Below, one piece after another: positions 54,045 through 62,975 of a stretch of DNA of 64,000 nt. Source of the stretch: an uncultured Altererythrobacter sp. Its GTDB lineage: Bacteria > Pseudomonadota > Alphaproteobacteria > Sphingomonadales > Sphingomonadaceae. The stretch covers positions 372,001-436,000 of the forward strand of contig CANLLZ010000002.1 in the NCBI GenBank assembly GCA_947492235.1, read 5' to 3'. The position numbers were made by a program, and so were the translations under genes. The notes under the pieces were generated by a model. That model was not told the origin of the DNA. It searched no databases and saw only the letters and a program-made list of their open reading frames with translations. The stretch's first letter is position 1; the number at the start of each line of letters is the position of its first letter.

Positions 54045-54065
54045 ACCGCGCTAGCCGCCGCCGCG

Positions 54066-55121
54066 TTAACCTCCGCCCATGCAGACCAGGTTGTTCGTCG
54101 GATCGGGCGCGGCCATGCGGCCCGGATCGTCGGTAAACACCCCGTCGATGCCAGTGCTGGCAATGGTTGCGTAGAGCGACTCGTCGCAGCCGGTCTGCGC
54201 AGGGCCGCCGCTCCCCCGCAATTGCTCGGGCAGAAAGGCATTTTCCTTGCGGACCGTCCAGACATGGACCTGCAATCCGGCCTGCTTCGCCTGATCGATC
54301 AGGGGCAAGGCAGTGCCAGCGGGACCGAGCAAAAGCGGAACAGGCGCGCCGATCCCGTCGGCATAGGCGGCTATCTCGGCCAATCCGCTTGGCGACAGCA
54401 TATTCGCATAAGTGACCCCGGACAGATCGGCCGGACCGCCCGTGTCCTTCACCAGCTGCACCAGTTTGACATCCAGCATCCGGTCGAGCCGCTTGAGGAC
54501 TTCGACCTCGAAGCTCTGAACGAAGATCGCATCGTCCGCGCCGTCGAAACCCGAACGGCGGAGCTCGGCAACCAGCAGATCGACCATATCGATGCCCGCA
54601 TCCTGCAACAGGAAGGTCGGGTGTTTCAGCTCTGGATAGATGCCGATGGTCCGGCCCGTCTCGGCCTCTTTGGCACGGACCAGCGTCACGATATCGGCGA
54701 AGGTCGGCACCGGATACAGCCCGTCGAACCGGGTATTGGCCGGGCGGATACCGGGCAGACGTTCTTTCGCGCGCAGTGTCCGCAGTTCGGCCAAGGTAAA
54801 ATCCTCGGCAAACCAGCCCGATATCAGTTCGCCATCCACCATCTTGCTGCGCCGCCGGTCACGGAATTCGTCGCGGGTGGCCACATCGGTAGTGCCGCCG
54901 ATTTCGTTCTCGTGCCGGGCAACCAGCACCATGTCCTTCGTCACCACCAGATCGGGCTCGATATAGTCGGCCCCCTGATCGATGGCGCGCTCATAGGCCG
55001 CAAGTGTGTGTTCGGGCCGCTCGCCGCTCGCGCCGCGATGTGCGATGATGAGCGGACCGTCCTGCGCCGCTGCCACGACCGGCGAAAGCGCCAGCGCCAG
55101 AACTCCGATCAGTTTCAGCAA
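54066..55121 (-). CDS. Glycerophosphodiester phosphodiesterase, exported
   Basis: This 351-residue protein has a signal peptide from a TTG at 55121 (MLKLIGVLALALSPVVAAAQDG); a GTG at 55136 is an alternative. The GDPD domain shows IIAHRGASGERPEHTLAAYERAIDQGADYIEPDLV with the metal and catalytic His/Glu, then HENEIGGTTDVA, IYPELKHPTF and IDGVFTDDPG. It releases glycerol-3-phosphate from deacylated phospholipids in the periplasm. Its start overlaps the stop of the Spx/ArsC-like gene. Confidence 0.9.
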   Translation of the reverse strand: MLKLIGVLALALSPVVAAAQDGPLIIAHRGASGERPEHTLAAYERAIDQGADYIEPDLVVTKDMVLVARHENEIGGTTDVATRDEFRDRRRSKMVDGELISGWFAEDFTLAELRTLRAKERLPGIRPANTRFDGLYPVPTFADIVTLVRAKEAETGRTIGIYPELKHPTFLLQDAGIDMVDLLVAELRRSGFDGADDAIFVQSFEVEVLKRLDRMLDVKLVQLVKDTGGPADLSGVTYANMLSPSGLAEIAAYADGIGAPVPLLLGPAGTALPLIDQAKQAGLQVHVWTVRKENAFLPEQLRGSGGPAQTGCDESLYATIASTGIDGVFTDDPGRMAAPDPTNNLVCMGGG

Positions 55122-55468
55122 AACCCATTCTCCCACTCGCTGGGCGTGAAGCCGACCAGTATCCGTGCGCCATCTTCGTGCTCGGCGACGGGGCGCTTGA
55201 TCATGCTCGGGTGCTCAACCATTAGCGCAATCGCCTTCTCGCGGGTCATGTCGGCCTTGTCCGCATCGTCCAGCTTGCGGAACGTTGTGCCGCGCCGGTT
55301 GAGCAAAACTTCCCAGCCCACCGCGTCGGCCCAGCGCTCCAGATTGGCGGGTTCTGCGCCCTCTTTCTTGTAGTCGTGGAAGACGTATTCGATGTCGTTA
55401 GCATCGCACCATTTGCGGGCCTTCTTGACCGTGTCGCAATTGGGAATGCCGTAAAACTGAATGGTCAT
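55115..55468 (-). CDS. ArsC/Spx-family protein
   Basis: This 117-residue thioredoxin-fold protein has a single N-terminal Cys in IQFYGIPNCDTVKKARKW and the family pattern RRGTTFRKLDDADK...MIKRPVAEHEDGARILVGF. It is closest to the YffB/Spx-like branch, which lacks clear arsenate reductase proof; the C-x-x-x-x pattern with one Cys fits. The ATG at 55468 is chosen over a longer frame. Glutathione-dependent thiol reductase activity is the likely role. Confidence 0.87.
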   Translation of the reverse strand: MTIQFYGIPNCDTVKKARKWCDANDIEYVFHDYKKEGAEPANLERWADAVGWEVLLNRRGTTFRKLDDADKADMTREKAIALMVEHPSMIKRPVAEHEDGARILVGFTPSEWENGFC

Positions 55469-55593
55469 TGGGGAACCCTGAAAATGGAAGGTTTGGAAAG
55501 ACTGATCAGACATCAAGACAAGCAGCCGCTCATGACAGGGTCATTGCAAACCGGCAGATGAAGGAAGGCCGAACAGAGTGTTTTTGCGTGCCT

Positions 55594-55893
55594 TCATGGG
55601 AAGCTGTGGGTCCACGGATTGTCGCAGGTGATAACCGTGTAGCTTTCGTAATATTCCGCCCGCCCCCGCGCCTGAATTTCCGCGTGGTGCGCCTCTGCCC
55701 GCCATGCCTTGGCCGCAGCGCGCGTTTCCCATTCGGAGATCGCGATGACCTCGCCGTCGTCGGCTACATAGGATTTGAAGGAGAGATAGCCGGGGCGCTG
55801 CGCTGCCATAGCCTCCATCCGCGCTGCGTCCTCGGCATAGGCATCCGCATCGATGTCGGCGCGTTTGCGATTGCGGAACACGACCAGATACAT
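55594..55893 (-). CDS. Antibiotic biosynthesis monooxygenase-like (ABM) protein
   Basis: This 99-residue ferredoxin-like dimeric alpha-beta barrel protein has YLVVFRNRKRADIDADAYAEDAARMEAMAAQRPGYLSFKSYVADDGEVIAISEWETRAAAKAWRAEAHHAEIQARGRAEYYESYTVITCDN. The ISEWE and HHAEIQ segments are typical of the ABM/DUF4937-like family. It may be an oxygenase or heme-related enzyme. It precedes ruvC on the same strand. Confidence 0.85.
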   Translation of the reverse strand: MYLVVFRNRKRADIDADAYAEDAARMEAMAAQRPGYLSFKSYVADDGEVIAISEWETRAAAKAWRAEAHHAEIQARGRAEYYESYTVITCDNPWTHSFP

Positions 55894-55902
55894 AAAGCGC
55901 GC

Positions 55903-56373
55903 TCAGCCTCTCGCCAGATGGGCATCTGCAATGGCCACGGCGAGCGCGTCGGCAGCGTCGGCTCCGGCAATCTGCGCCCCGGGCAAAAGCGCCTTCAGCA
56001 TCGCCTGAACCTGATTTTTATCTGCCGCCCCGGTGCCGACAACCGCCTTCTTGACCAGCCGCGCAGCATGCTCGTTCACGGCAAGACCTCGCGCCCCGCA
56101 CGCTGCCAGCACAGCGCCGCGCGCCTGCGCCAGTTTCAGGGTCGACTGGGCGTTCTTGTTGGCGAAGACTTCCTCAGCTGCCGCACGGTCAGGGGCATGT
56201 GCAGCGATCACCGCCGCGATCCCGGCATAGATATGGTCCAGACGCTCGGCCATCGGCGCTTTCGGCTTGGTCGGAACCTGACCGTTGGCGATGTGCGCCA
56301 GGCGGCTGCCCTCGACCCGGATCACGCCCCAGCCCGTACAGCTTAGCGAGGGATCGAGACCGAGGATCAGCAT
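55903..56373 (-). CDS. ruvC: Crossover junction endodeoxyribonuclease
   Basis: This 156-residue Holliday-junction nuclease has the first catalytic Asp in ILGLDPSLSCTGWGVI, Glu in AAEEVFANKNAQST, and the Asp pair in GADAADALAVAIADAH. It cuts four-way junctions after RuvAB branch migration. The yebC gene ends 7 bases upstream, a conserved arrangement. Confidence 0.95.
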   Translation of the reverse strand: MLILGLDPSLSCTGWGVIRVEGSRLAHIANGQVPTKPKAPMAERLDHIYAGIAAVIAAHAPDRAAAEEVFANKNAQSTLKLAQARGAVLAACGARGLAVNEHAARLVKKAVVGTGAADKNQVQAMLKALLPGAQIAGADAADALAVAIADAHLARG

Positions 56374-56379
56374 TGGCCG

Positions 56380-57126
56380 CTAGACGTCCAGCTTGGCCAT
56401 CACCTCGTCGGAAATGTCGTAATTGCCCCACACGGTCTGGACATCGTCGTCATCGTCCAGCGCGTCGATCAGCTTCAGCAGCGTGCTCGCGCCCTTTTCG
56501 TCCATGTCGACCGTAATGTTCGGCTTCCAGGCAAGCTTCACCTCTTTGGCCTCGCCGAGCGACTTTTCCAGATCGCTGGACACCTGGTGCAGGTCTTCTG
56601 CGGCGGTCCAGATTTCGTGGCCGTCCGCGCTGGAGGAGATGTCCTCCGCGCCCGCTTCCATCGCCGCTTCCAGCACCTTGTCTTCGCTGCCCGCATCGGC
56701 GCCATATTCGATATAGCCCAGCCGTTCGAAACCATGCGCCACGCTGCCTTCGGTGCCGAGATTACCGCCGTTCTTGCTGAAGGCGGTGCGCACAGCGGTG
56801 GCGGTGCGGTTGCGGTTGTCGGTCAGCGCCTCGACGATGATCGCGCTGCCGCCGGGGCCATAGCCTTCGTAGCGGACTTCTTCGTAATTCTCATCATCGC
56901 CTGCGCTCGCCTTGTCGATTGCGCGCTGAATATTGTCCTTGGGCATGGACTGCGCCTTGGCCGTGTTGACCGCCAGCCGCAGGCGCGGGTTCATATCGGG
57001 ATCGGGCGTGCCCATCTTGGCCGCGACGGTGATTTCGCGGGAAAGCTTGGAGAACAGGTTGGAGCGTTTCTTGTCCTGCGCACCCTTGCGGTGCATGATG
57101 TTCTTGAATTTGGAATGGCCTGCCAT
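56380..57126 (-). CDS. YebC/PmpR-family transcription/translation factor
   Basis: This 248-residue protein is of the YebC family ([39 protein letters not shown]... [31 protein letters not shown]... [23 protein letters not shown]... LVLPAE-like C-terminus). YebC proteins act on transcription and on translation of polyproline tracts. The start is the ATG at 57126; the longer frame is not supported. It is linked to ruvC. Confidence 0.95.
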   Translation of the reverse strand: MAGHSKFKNIMHRKGAQDKKRSNLFSKLSREITVAAKMGTPDPDMNPRLRLAVNTAKAQSMPKDNIQRAIDKASAGDDENYEEVRYEGYGPGGSAIIVEALTDNRNRTATAVRTAFSKNGGNLGTEGSVAHGFERLGYIEYGADAGSEDKVLEAAMEAGAEDISSSADGHEIWTAAEDLHQVSSDLEKSLGEAKEVKLAWKPNITVDMDEKGASTLLKLIDALDDDDDVQTVWGNYDISDEVMAKLDV

Positions 57127-57182
57127 GGGTTGCGTATACCAGTTCGTAAGAGGAAAACGTTTAGGCGACCGCCAATAGCCGC

Positions 57183-57965
57183 ATGACCCCGTCTCCCTCA
57201 ACCCTTGCCGCGCATGATGGTCATGCGCCCGCTCCGGCGGAACATCTGGGCGATGAAGGCCGCCTGCCGCTGCGCGCTTTCCTGCGGCGGCCGGTAGCTC
57301 CCGACCGCGCCACCGGTTTCGGGATGGACGGGCTGCGCGGCGTGCTGCGATTATACACAGTCGATTTCGCGGCGATGAGCGTGCTGGGGATTATCGCGCT
57401 GGCGGTGGTCGCGACGGGGTTTGAGTTTCCGGCCAACACTCTGAACGAGATCGAGCTGACGCCCGGTTTCATCGCCATCATCGTTCTGGGTGCTCCGCTG
57501 GCTGAGGAGCTGGTTTTCCGCGGCTGGCTATCGGGCAGGCCTGGTCATGTGGCGGCGTGTCTGCTCGGCGCAGTCGCTTTCTATCTTCAGCCAGAAAACA
57601 TTTTTGACGAGGCTGCGTTTGAATCCGCCATCGTTGTCGTCATGGTAATCTTGCTGCCGGCAGCCATCGGCGCATTGTGGCATTGGCGGAAGCGCAGTCC
57701 GATGCGCTGGTTCGCGCGGGGGTTTCCGGGCATTTTCTGGCTGGTGACACTGGCCTTCGCGCTCGTCCATCTGACCAATTATCAGGAGGGCGCGCTGTAT
57801 GTCCTGCTTCCGCTGGTCCTCCCGCAGTTCATCGCAGGCACGCTGTTCGGCTATGCCCGCGTCCAATACGGGCTGTGGGCCGCGATTCTGCTCCATGCCA
57901 TGCACAATGGCACCGCGGTTCTACTGGTGTTGATGATGGGTGAGGCGCTGCCCGCAGCGGGTTAG
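57183..57965 (+). CDS. CPBP intramembrane metalloprotease
   Basis: This 260-residue membrane protein has about six or seven helices and the CPBP/Abi signature: EE-xxx-R in [16 protein letters not shown], then FALVHL and [10 protein letters not shown] with His residues for the metal. Such proteins are Rce1-like proteases or bacteriocin self-immunity proteins. It is divergent from yebC and its end overlaps the next, convergent gene by 4 bases. Confidence 0.88.
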   Translation: MTPSPSTLAAHDGHAPAPAEHLGDEGRLPLRAFLRRPVAPDRATGFGMDGLRGVLRLYTVDFAAMSVLGIIALAVVATGFEFPANTLNEIELTPGFIAIIVLGAPLAEELVFRGWLSGRPGHVAACLLGAVAFYLQPENIFDEAAFESAIVVVMVILLPAAIGALWHWRKRSPMRWFARGFPGIFWLVTLAFALVHLTNYQEGALYVLLPLVLPQFIAGTLFGYARVQYGLWAAILLHAMHNGTAVLLVLMMGEALPAAG

Positions 57966-58315
57966 TCCGGCAGCTTGACTGCTGTGCCGCTGGCGCTGAC
58001 CATCAGCATGGAACCGGTACCGCCGATCACTTCGTAATCCAGATCGACAGCAACCACAGCATTGCCGCCCAGCGCACCGCATTCCGCCTGCAGCTCCTCG
58101 ATGGCTTGCTTGCGCGCATCGCTCAGGATCCGCTCGTAGCTCCCCGAACGCCCACCGACGATATCGCGGATATTGGCGAACATATCGCGCACCACATTGG
58201 CGCCCACGATTACTTCCCCTGTAACTATTCCGAGATAACCTTCGATTGGGCGCCCCTCGATAGTCGGGGTTGTCGTTACGATAATGCCGCGCGCGTCTTT
58301 CCAGGGTCCTGCCAT
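57962..58315 (-). CDS. YbjQ-family (UPF0145) protein
   Basis: This 117-residue protein has the YbjQ pattern [88 protein letters not shown]. The oligomeric family has been called a heavy-metal-binding domain, though evidence for its function is weak. The ATG at 58315 has GGAGG eight bases upstream; a start 4 codons earlier is worse. Confidence 0.9.
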   Translation of the reverse strand: MAGPWKDARGIIVTTTPTIEGRPIEGYLGIVTGEVIVGANVVRDMFANIRDIVGGRSGSYERILSDARKQAIEELQAECGALGGNAVVAVDLDYEVIGGTGSMLMVSASGTAVKLPD

Positions 58316-58360
58316 GATGTCCTCCAATAGTGTGTCATCTATCTAATACACCAATCAGGG

Positions 58361-58609
58361 TCAGACCATACCGAGCGCGTTCTTGTATGTATCGAGCACC
58401 ATTTCCTGTTCGCTGCGATCATCCGGCTTCATTTTGCGCAGGCGCACGATCTGGCGCATGATCTTCGGATCATAACCCACGGCCTTTGCCTCGGCATAGA
58501 CATCGCGGATATCGTCGGCGATGCCCTTCTTTTCTTCTTCCAGCCGCTCGATCCGCTCGATCAGCAGGCGCAGGCGGTCATCGGTGGAATTGGCGTCGGT
58601 ATCGGCCAT
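58361..58609 (-). CDS. gapR: GapR (DUF2312) nucleoid-associated protein
   Basis: This 82-residue protein has [70 protein letters not shown], the diagnostic GapR/DUF2312 sequence of Alphaproteobacteria. GapR wraps overtwisted DNA and helps replication and chromosome segregation. It supports the taxonomic call for the window. Confidence 0.95.
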   Translation of the reverse strand: MADTDANSTDDRLRLLIERIERLEEEKKGIADDIRDVYAEAKAVGYDPKIMRQIVRLRKMKPDDRSEQEMVLDTYKNALGMV

Positions 58610-58693
58610 TATAGTGCTCCGGAAATGGGATTGAGAGAATCAGTTGCCTGCGCTTTAGCGAGGCTGCCGGAGCGGGTGAACCGACCCCCAAAA

Positions 58694-59008
58694 TTAATCC
58701 TGTTGGTTCTTCGCCACGCTGGCTTTCATCCGCGCCAATTGCTCTTCGGTAGCCGGGGTCTGCCGGGTGGCTTTCCATTCATCCATCGGCATTCCGTGGA
58801 TCACTTCTCGCGCCTGAGCCTTGTCACCGTCATAACCGGCATCCCTGATCCAGTCCGCCAGGCAATTGCGGCAAAAGCCGGAAAGCCCCATCAAATCGAT
58901 GTTCTGCGCATCATGGCGATGCTGCAAATGGCGCACCAGTCGGCGGAACGCAGCGGCCGCCACAGCGTCATCGAGCTGGTCCAGCGGGTCGTTCGTATTC
59001 GTATCCAT
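58694..59008 (-). CDS. DUF1244 protein
   Basis: This 104-residue conserved alphaproteobacterial protein has AFRRLVRHLQHRHDAQNIDLMGLSGFCRNCLADWIRDAG, with a Cys pair (CRNC) that may bind metal. The function is unknown. Two starts are possible (59014 and 59008); 59008 has AAGGA at the better distance. It is divergent from the pyruvate kinase gene. Confidence 0.9.
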   Translation of the reverse strand: MDTNTNDPLDQLDDAVAAAAFRRLVRHLQHRHDAQNIDLMGLSGFCRNCLADWIRDAGYDGDKAQAREVIHGMPMDEWKATRQTPATEEQLARMKASVAKNQQD

Positions 59009-59057
59009 GCGCATTGGTCCTTGAGTTGAAATATGGCGGTGCCATAGCGTATTCCTC

Positions 59058-60542
59058 ATGGAAAACCGCCAAGCGCCCGACGAAAGCTCCGTCAAACTCG
59101 ACCCGCGTGGCCGCAAGGTCAAGATACTCGCGACCACCGGCCCGGCCAGCAACAGCCCGGAAATGCTGCGCCGCCTTTTCAGGGCAGGCGTCGATGCCTT
59201 CCGGGTGAATATGAGCCATGGCGAGCACGCCCAGCATGCGAAGACCATTGCCGCGATCCGCAAGCTGGAAAAAGAGTTTCACCGCCCCATCGCGATTTTC
59301 TGCGATTTGCAGGGGCCGAAGCTGCGGGTTGGCAAGTTCAAGGATGGCAAAGCGGTGATCCGGCACTCCGGCCATTTCACGCTCGACCGCAATGAAGAGC
59401 CGGGTGACGAAACCCGTGTCTGCCTGCCCCATCCCGAGCTGTTCGGCCTGATGGAAAAGGGCCAGCGCCTGCTGATCAATGACGGCAAAATCCGCCTGCG
59501 GGTGATCGAGGCCAACGACGATGCCATCCTGTGCTCGGCCGAAGTCGGCGGCGTAATTTCCGACCGCAAGGGCGTGAACGTGCCCGATGCGGAAATCCCG
59601 ATCCCTGCGCTGACGGCCAAGGACCGCAAGGATCTCGCCTTTGCCGTGGAGCAAGGGGCGGACTGGATTGGATTGTCCTTCGTGCAGCGTCCGGAAGACC
59701 TTGCCGAGGCGCGCCGCCTGATGGGCGGATACGGCGCGCTATGCGCCAAGATCGAGAAGCCGATGGCGGTCCGGCGGCTGGATGAGATTATCGAGCTGTC
59801 TGACGGCATCATGGTCGCGCGCGGCGATCTGGGGGTCGAGCTGGACCCGGAAGATGTGCCTCCGCTGCAGAAGACCATCGTCAACAAGACGCGCACGGCG
59901 GGCAAGCCGGTGATTGTCGCCACGCAGATGCTGGAAAGCATGATCGAAAGCCCCAGCCCCACCCGCGCCGAAGTCAGCGACGTCGCCAATGCTGTCTATG
60001 ACGGCGCCGACGCCGTAATGCTTAGCGCGGAGACGGCAGCGGGCGAATGGCCGGAAGAAGCCGTCACCATCATGCACCGGATCGCAACGAAGGTTGAGAA
60101 CGATCCCGATTATATGGGCCGTGTCCGCTTCCTCGAAACCCCGCCCGACCCGACGACTGCCGACGCGCTGAGCCATGCCTGCATGACCATCGCCGACACG
60201 GTGAAGATCGGTGCCGTCACAGTCTTCACCGGATCGGGCAGCACCGCCCGCCGTGTGGCCCGCGAGCGGCCCAGCGTGCCGATGCTGGTGCTGACGCCAT
60301 CGATGCGCACGGCCCGGCGGCTTGCCCTGCTATGGGGCGCGCACGCCGTGGCAACCAAGGATATCGGCAGCTTTGAAGAGATGATCGCCAAGGGCAAACG
60401 CATGGCCCTGCGCCACGGTTTTGGCGAGGCGGGGAGCAAACTGATCGCACTCGCCGGCGTTCCCTTCGGCACACCGGGCAGCACCAATCTGCTCCATATC
60501 GTGACGCTGAGCGGCGATGAGCTGGAGAAGCATGGCGGGTAA
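59058..60542 (+). CDS. pyk: Pyruvate kinase
   Basis: This 494-residue protein has an N-terminal TIM-barrel with KILATTGPASNS, FRVNMSHGEH, CDLQGPKLRVG and the active-site CAKIEKPMAVRRLDEIIELSDGIMVARGDLGVE. A B-domain follows the ADP site, and the C-terminal allosteric domain has FTGSGSTARRVARERPSVPMLVLTP. It makes pyruvate and ATP from phosphoenolpyruvate, the last step of glycolysis and of the pathway fed by KDPG aldolase. A short hydrophilic leader precedes the barrel. Confidence 0.95.
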   Translation: MENRQAPDESSVKLDPRGRKVKILATTGPASNSPEMLRRLFRAGVDAFRVNMSHGEHAQHAKTIAAIRKLEKEFHRPIAIFCDLQGPKLRVGKFKDGKAVIRHSGHFTLDRNEEPGDETRVCLPHPELFGLMEKGQRLLINDGKIRLRVIEANDDAILCSAEVGGVISDRKGVNVPDAEIPIPALTAKDRKDLAFAVEQGADWIGLSFVQRPEDLAEARRLMGGYGALCAKIEKPMAVRRLDEIIELSDGIMVARGDLGVELDPEDVPPLQKTIVNKTRTAGKPVIVATQMLESMIESPSPTRAEVSDVANAVYDGADAVMLSAETAAGEWPEEAVTIMHRIATKVENDPDYMGRVRFLETPPDPTTADALSHACMTIADTVKIGAVTVFTGSGSTARRVARERPSVPMLVLTPSMRTARRLALLWGAHAVATKDIGSFEEMIAKGKRMALRHGFGEAGSKLIALAGVPFGTPGSTNLLHIVTLSGDELEKHGG

Positions 60543-60566
60543 AAGCGCCATGCCGAAAACCGCCCT

Positions 60567-61346
60567 CTAACGCTCGGAAGGCGGGCGCTGCTCAACCGGC
60601 GGCAAACTGCCGATCATTCCATCGGGGCGTGCGGCAGCGAGCATCCGCTGATAGGCCGGACGAGCCTCGATCTTGGCTTTCCATTCGGCGACGTTCGGGA
60701 ATTTCTCTGCATCAACAAGGTTCAAGCCGGTCGCGACATTGAGCGGGAAGAACATCATGATGTCAGCGGACGAAAATTCTTTTCCGCCGAACCAAGGATG
60801 GTCTTCAAGATAATTTTCCGAGAATTGTACCACCGCCTCGCTGTCTACAAAGCGTGACCGGACGGTCGGCGGAGTTGTCCGCCACGCGCGGTAATCGCTG
60901 AACAATCGCGCTGCCAACGACCCCTCCGCGTAATGCATCCACATATTGTGCGCCGCATAGTCGTCGCTCTCCAGCGGAGGCGTCAGCTTGCCAGGAGCGT
61001 AGCGTGCCAGAATCGTTTGGATAATCGCGCCGGATTCAACGAGTATTTGATCGCCGATGACAACCGTCGGCACCATCGGCATTTCGTGGCCCAGAGCGCG
61101 CACCTTGGCCATCGATCCGGCCAGACTGCCGCGCTCATATTCCAGCTCATAAGGAAGACCCAATTCTTCCATCAGCCAAACGATCCGTTCGGACCTGCGG
61201 CCTTCCAGATGGTAGATTGTCACCTGCGGCATTGGCATTGCATCGACCGCGGATGCGCCATCAGCAGCCTGCGCCTGCGCTCCATTCGGTATCGCCATTG
61301 CGGCGGCAGCAAGGCCTGCGACCAGAAGGGTCCGACGAGGTGTCAT
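60567..61346 (-). CDS. Exported glutathione S-transferase-like protein
   Basis: This 259-residue protein has a signal peptide (MTPRRTLLVAGLAAAAMAIPNGAQAQAADG) before a complete GST: an N-terminal thioredoxin-fold part (VTIYHLEGRRSERIVWLMEELGLPYELEYERG...MVPTVVIGDQILVESGAIIQTIL) and a C-terminal helical part ending in RPAYQRMLAAARPDGMIGSLPP. Most GSTs are cytoplasmic, so export is unusual. The substrate is unknown. It is convergent with pyruvate kinase. Confidence 0.85.
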   Translation of the reverse strand: MTPRRTLLVAGLAAAAMAIPNGAQAQAADGASAVDAMPMPQVTIYHLEGRRSERIVWLMEELGLPYELEYERGSLAGSMAKVRALGHEMPMVPTVVIGDQILVESGAIIQTILARYAPGKLTPPLESDDYAAHNMWMHYAEGSLAARLFSDYRAWRTTPPTVRSRFVDSEAVVQFSENYLEDHPWFGGKEFSSADIMMFFPLNVATGLNLVDAEKFPNVAEWKAKIEARPAYQRMLAAARPDGMIGSLPPVEQRPPSER

Positions 61347-61409
61347 AAATTCTCTCCCAATTATCGAGAGAGTTTTCCAATGCCAATCTGTCCAAATTGA
61401 GGCCGCCGG

Positions 61410-62744
61410 TCACGAACCGGGATTAGGTTTCGCGAGTCGCGCTCGCGCCTCGGCCTCGCCGATCAGCGGCAGCAATTCCCCCATATCGGGGCCGTGGTTC
61501 ATACCGGTGAGGGCCTGGCGGAGCGGCAGGAACAGTGCTTTGCCCTTGCGGCCCGTTGCTTCCTTCAGTTTGCCCGTGAGCGCGCCCCACGGGTCCTCGC
61601 CCCATTCCAGCGTCTGCTCCGCCTGCGCGAGATAGGTGCGGTCTTCCTCGGAAAATTCCGGCTGCTCGATCGGGCCAGTTACCAGCTTCCACCAATCACC
61701 AGCCTCGCCCACGGTCGCCAGATTCGGGCGCACCGCATGCCAACCCGCCTCGTCCATTCCGGTTGGCAGGCGATCCGATACGTGTGCATAATCCATCTGG
61801 TGAACGATGGCCGCATTCAGCCGGTCGAGCTCGCTGTCGTCGAATTTGGCCGGCGCGCGCCCGAAGGTCGAGAGATCGAAGCTCTCCACCAGCGTCTGCC
61901 TGTCGGCAATCGGCTCCACCGGCTGCGATGTGCCCAGCCGTGCGAGCAAAGCCACCAGAGCTTCCGGCTCCAGCCCGCGCTCCCGAAACGCATCGCAGCC
62001 CAGCGAGCCCAGGCGTTTGGACAGCTTGCCCTCCTTCCCAACCAGCAGCGCCTCGTGCGCGAAACGAGGCGGGGTTGCCCCAAGTGCCTCGAACATCTGT
62101 GCCTGCACGGCGGTGTTCGACACATGGTCTTCCCCGCGCAGCACGTCGGTGACACCCATCTCGATATCATCGACCGCGCTCGGCAGCATATAAAGCCAGC
62201 TCCCGTCGGCGCGCCGGATCACCGGGTCGGACAATTGCGCGGGGTCGAACTTCACGCTTCCCCGCACGCCATCGTCCCACGCAATCGGCGCGTCATGGTC
62301 CAGCTTGAAGCGCCAATGCGGGGCAATGCCATCGGCTTCCTTCGCTGCGCGCTCTTCATCGGTCAGAGCCAGCGCGCCGCGATCATAGATCGGCGGCAGC
62401 CCCCGCCCCAGTTGCACCTTGCGCTTCAGTTCCAGCTCCTGCGACGTTTCATAGGCCGGGTAGACGCGGCCCGCTTCTTTCAGCCGCTCGAACGCCGCTT
62501 CATACAGCGCCAGCCGCTCCGATTGTCGTTCCTCTCCGTCGGGCTCCATACCGAGCCATGCGAGATCGGCACGGATCGCATCGACATATTCCTCCCGGCT
62601 GCGCGCGGCATCGGTATCATCGATCCGCAGCATGAACTTCCCGCCACTTTTGCGCGCGAGAAACCAGTTGTGCAGCGCCGTGCGAATATTGCCGACATGC
62701 AGGCGGCCTGTCGGCGAGGGAGCGAAGCGGGTGATCGTTGTCAT
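61410..62744 (-). CDS. gltX: Glutamyl-tRNA synthetase
   Basis: This 444-residue class I synthetase has the HIGH-type motif in TRFAPSPTGRLHVGNIRTALHNW, the KMSKS-type motif as KLSKR in GKEGKLSKRLGSLG, and a helical anticodon-binding part (PLRQALTGMNHGPDMGELLPLIGEAEARARL). It charges tRNA-Glu. The ATG at 62744 is the family-like start; a frame 27 bases longer exists. Alphaproteobacteria often hold two GltX paralogues; whether this one also charges tRNA-Gln cannot be told here. Confidence 0.94.
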   Translation of the reverse strand: MTTITRFAPSPTGRLHVGNIRTALHNWFLARKSGGKFMLRIDDTDAARSREEYVDAIRADLAWLGMEPDGEERQSERLALYEAAFERLKEAGRVYPAYETSQELELKRKVQLGRGLPPIYDRGALALTDEERAAKEADGIAPHWRFKLDHDAPIAWDDGVRGSVKFDPAQLSDPVIRRADGSWLYMLPSAVDDIEMGVTDVLRGEDHVSNTAVQAQMFEALGATPPRFAHEALLVGKEGKLSKRLGSLGCDAFRERGLEPEALVALLARLGTSQPVEPIADRQTLVESFDLSTFGRAPAKFDDSELDRLNAAIVHQMDYAHVSDRLPTGMDEAGWHAVRPNLATVGEAGDWWKLVTGPIEQPEFSEEDRTYLAQAEQTLEWGEDPWGALTGKLKEATGRKGKALFLPLRQALTGMNHGPDMGELLPLIGEAEARARLAKPNPGS

Positions 62745-62891
62745 GCGATTCGGACTAGCTGATGCTGCCACGCAGGGCGAGCCATAGCCGATGGTTTATA
62801 GGACTTGCTGCAAAGATTCTGGCCAATTCGGGGGCACGGCAAGGAAAGCCGCAGGATCGGGGCGATCCCCTAGTTAAGATTCGTTCAGGAT

Positions 62892-62907
62892 TAACTCAAA
62901 ACTAACC
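62892..62907 (+). promoter_or_regulatory. CtrA-like box before the TadG-like gene
   Basis: The bases TTAA-N7-CTAAC (62892-62907) differ by one base from the CtrA consensus TTAA-N7-TTAAC. The box lies about 70 bases before the ATG at 62976 in the 231-base gap after gltX. CtrA controls pilus and cell-cycle genes in Alphaproteobacteria. A short GGATCG/CGATCC hairpin lies at about 62853-62868. Confidence 0.35.
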
Positions 62908-62975
62908 ACGTGCGGCAATCGGGCGTGAGCACCGACGGGTTATAGGGTGCATAACCACATAAAAAGATACAAACT

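Noticed and set aside
62853-62868. Hairpin GGATCG/CGATCC upstream of the TadG-like gene as a terminator
   Set aside because: The stem is short, there is no T-run, and gltX runs the other way, so there is no transcript to end here.
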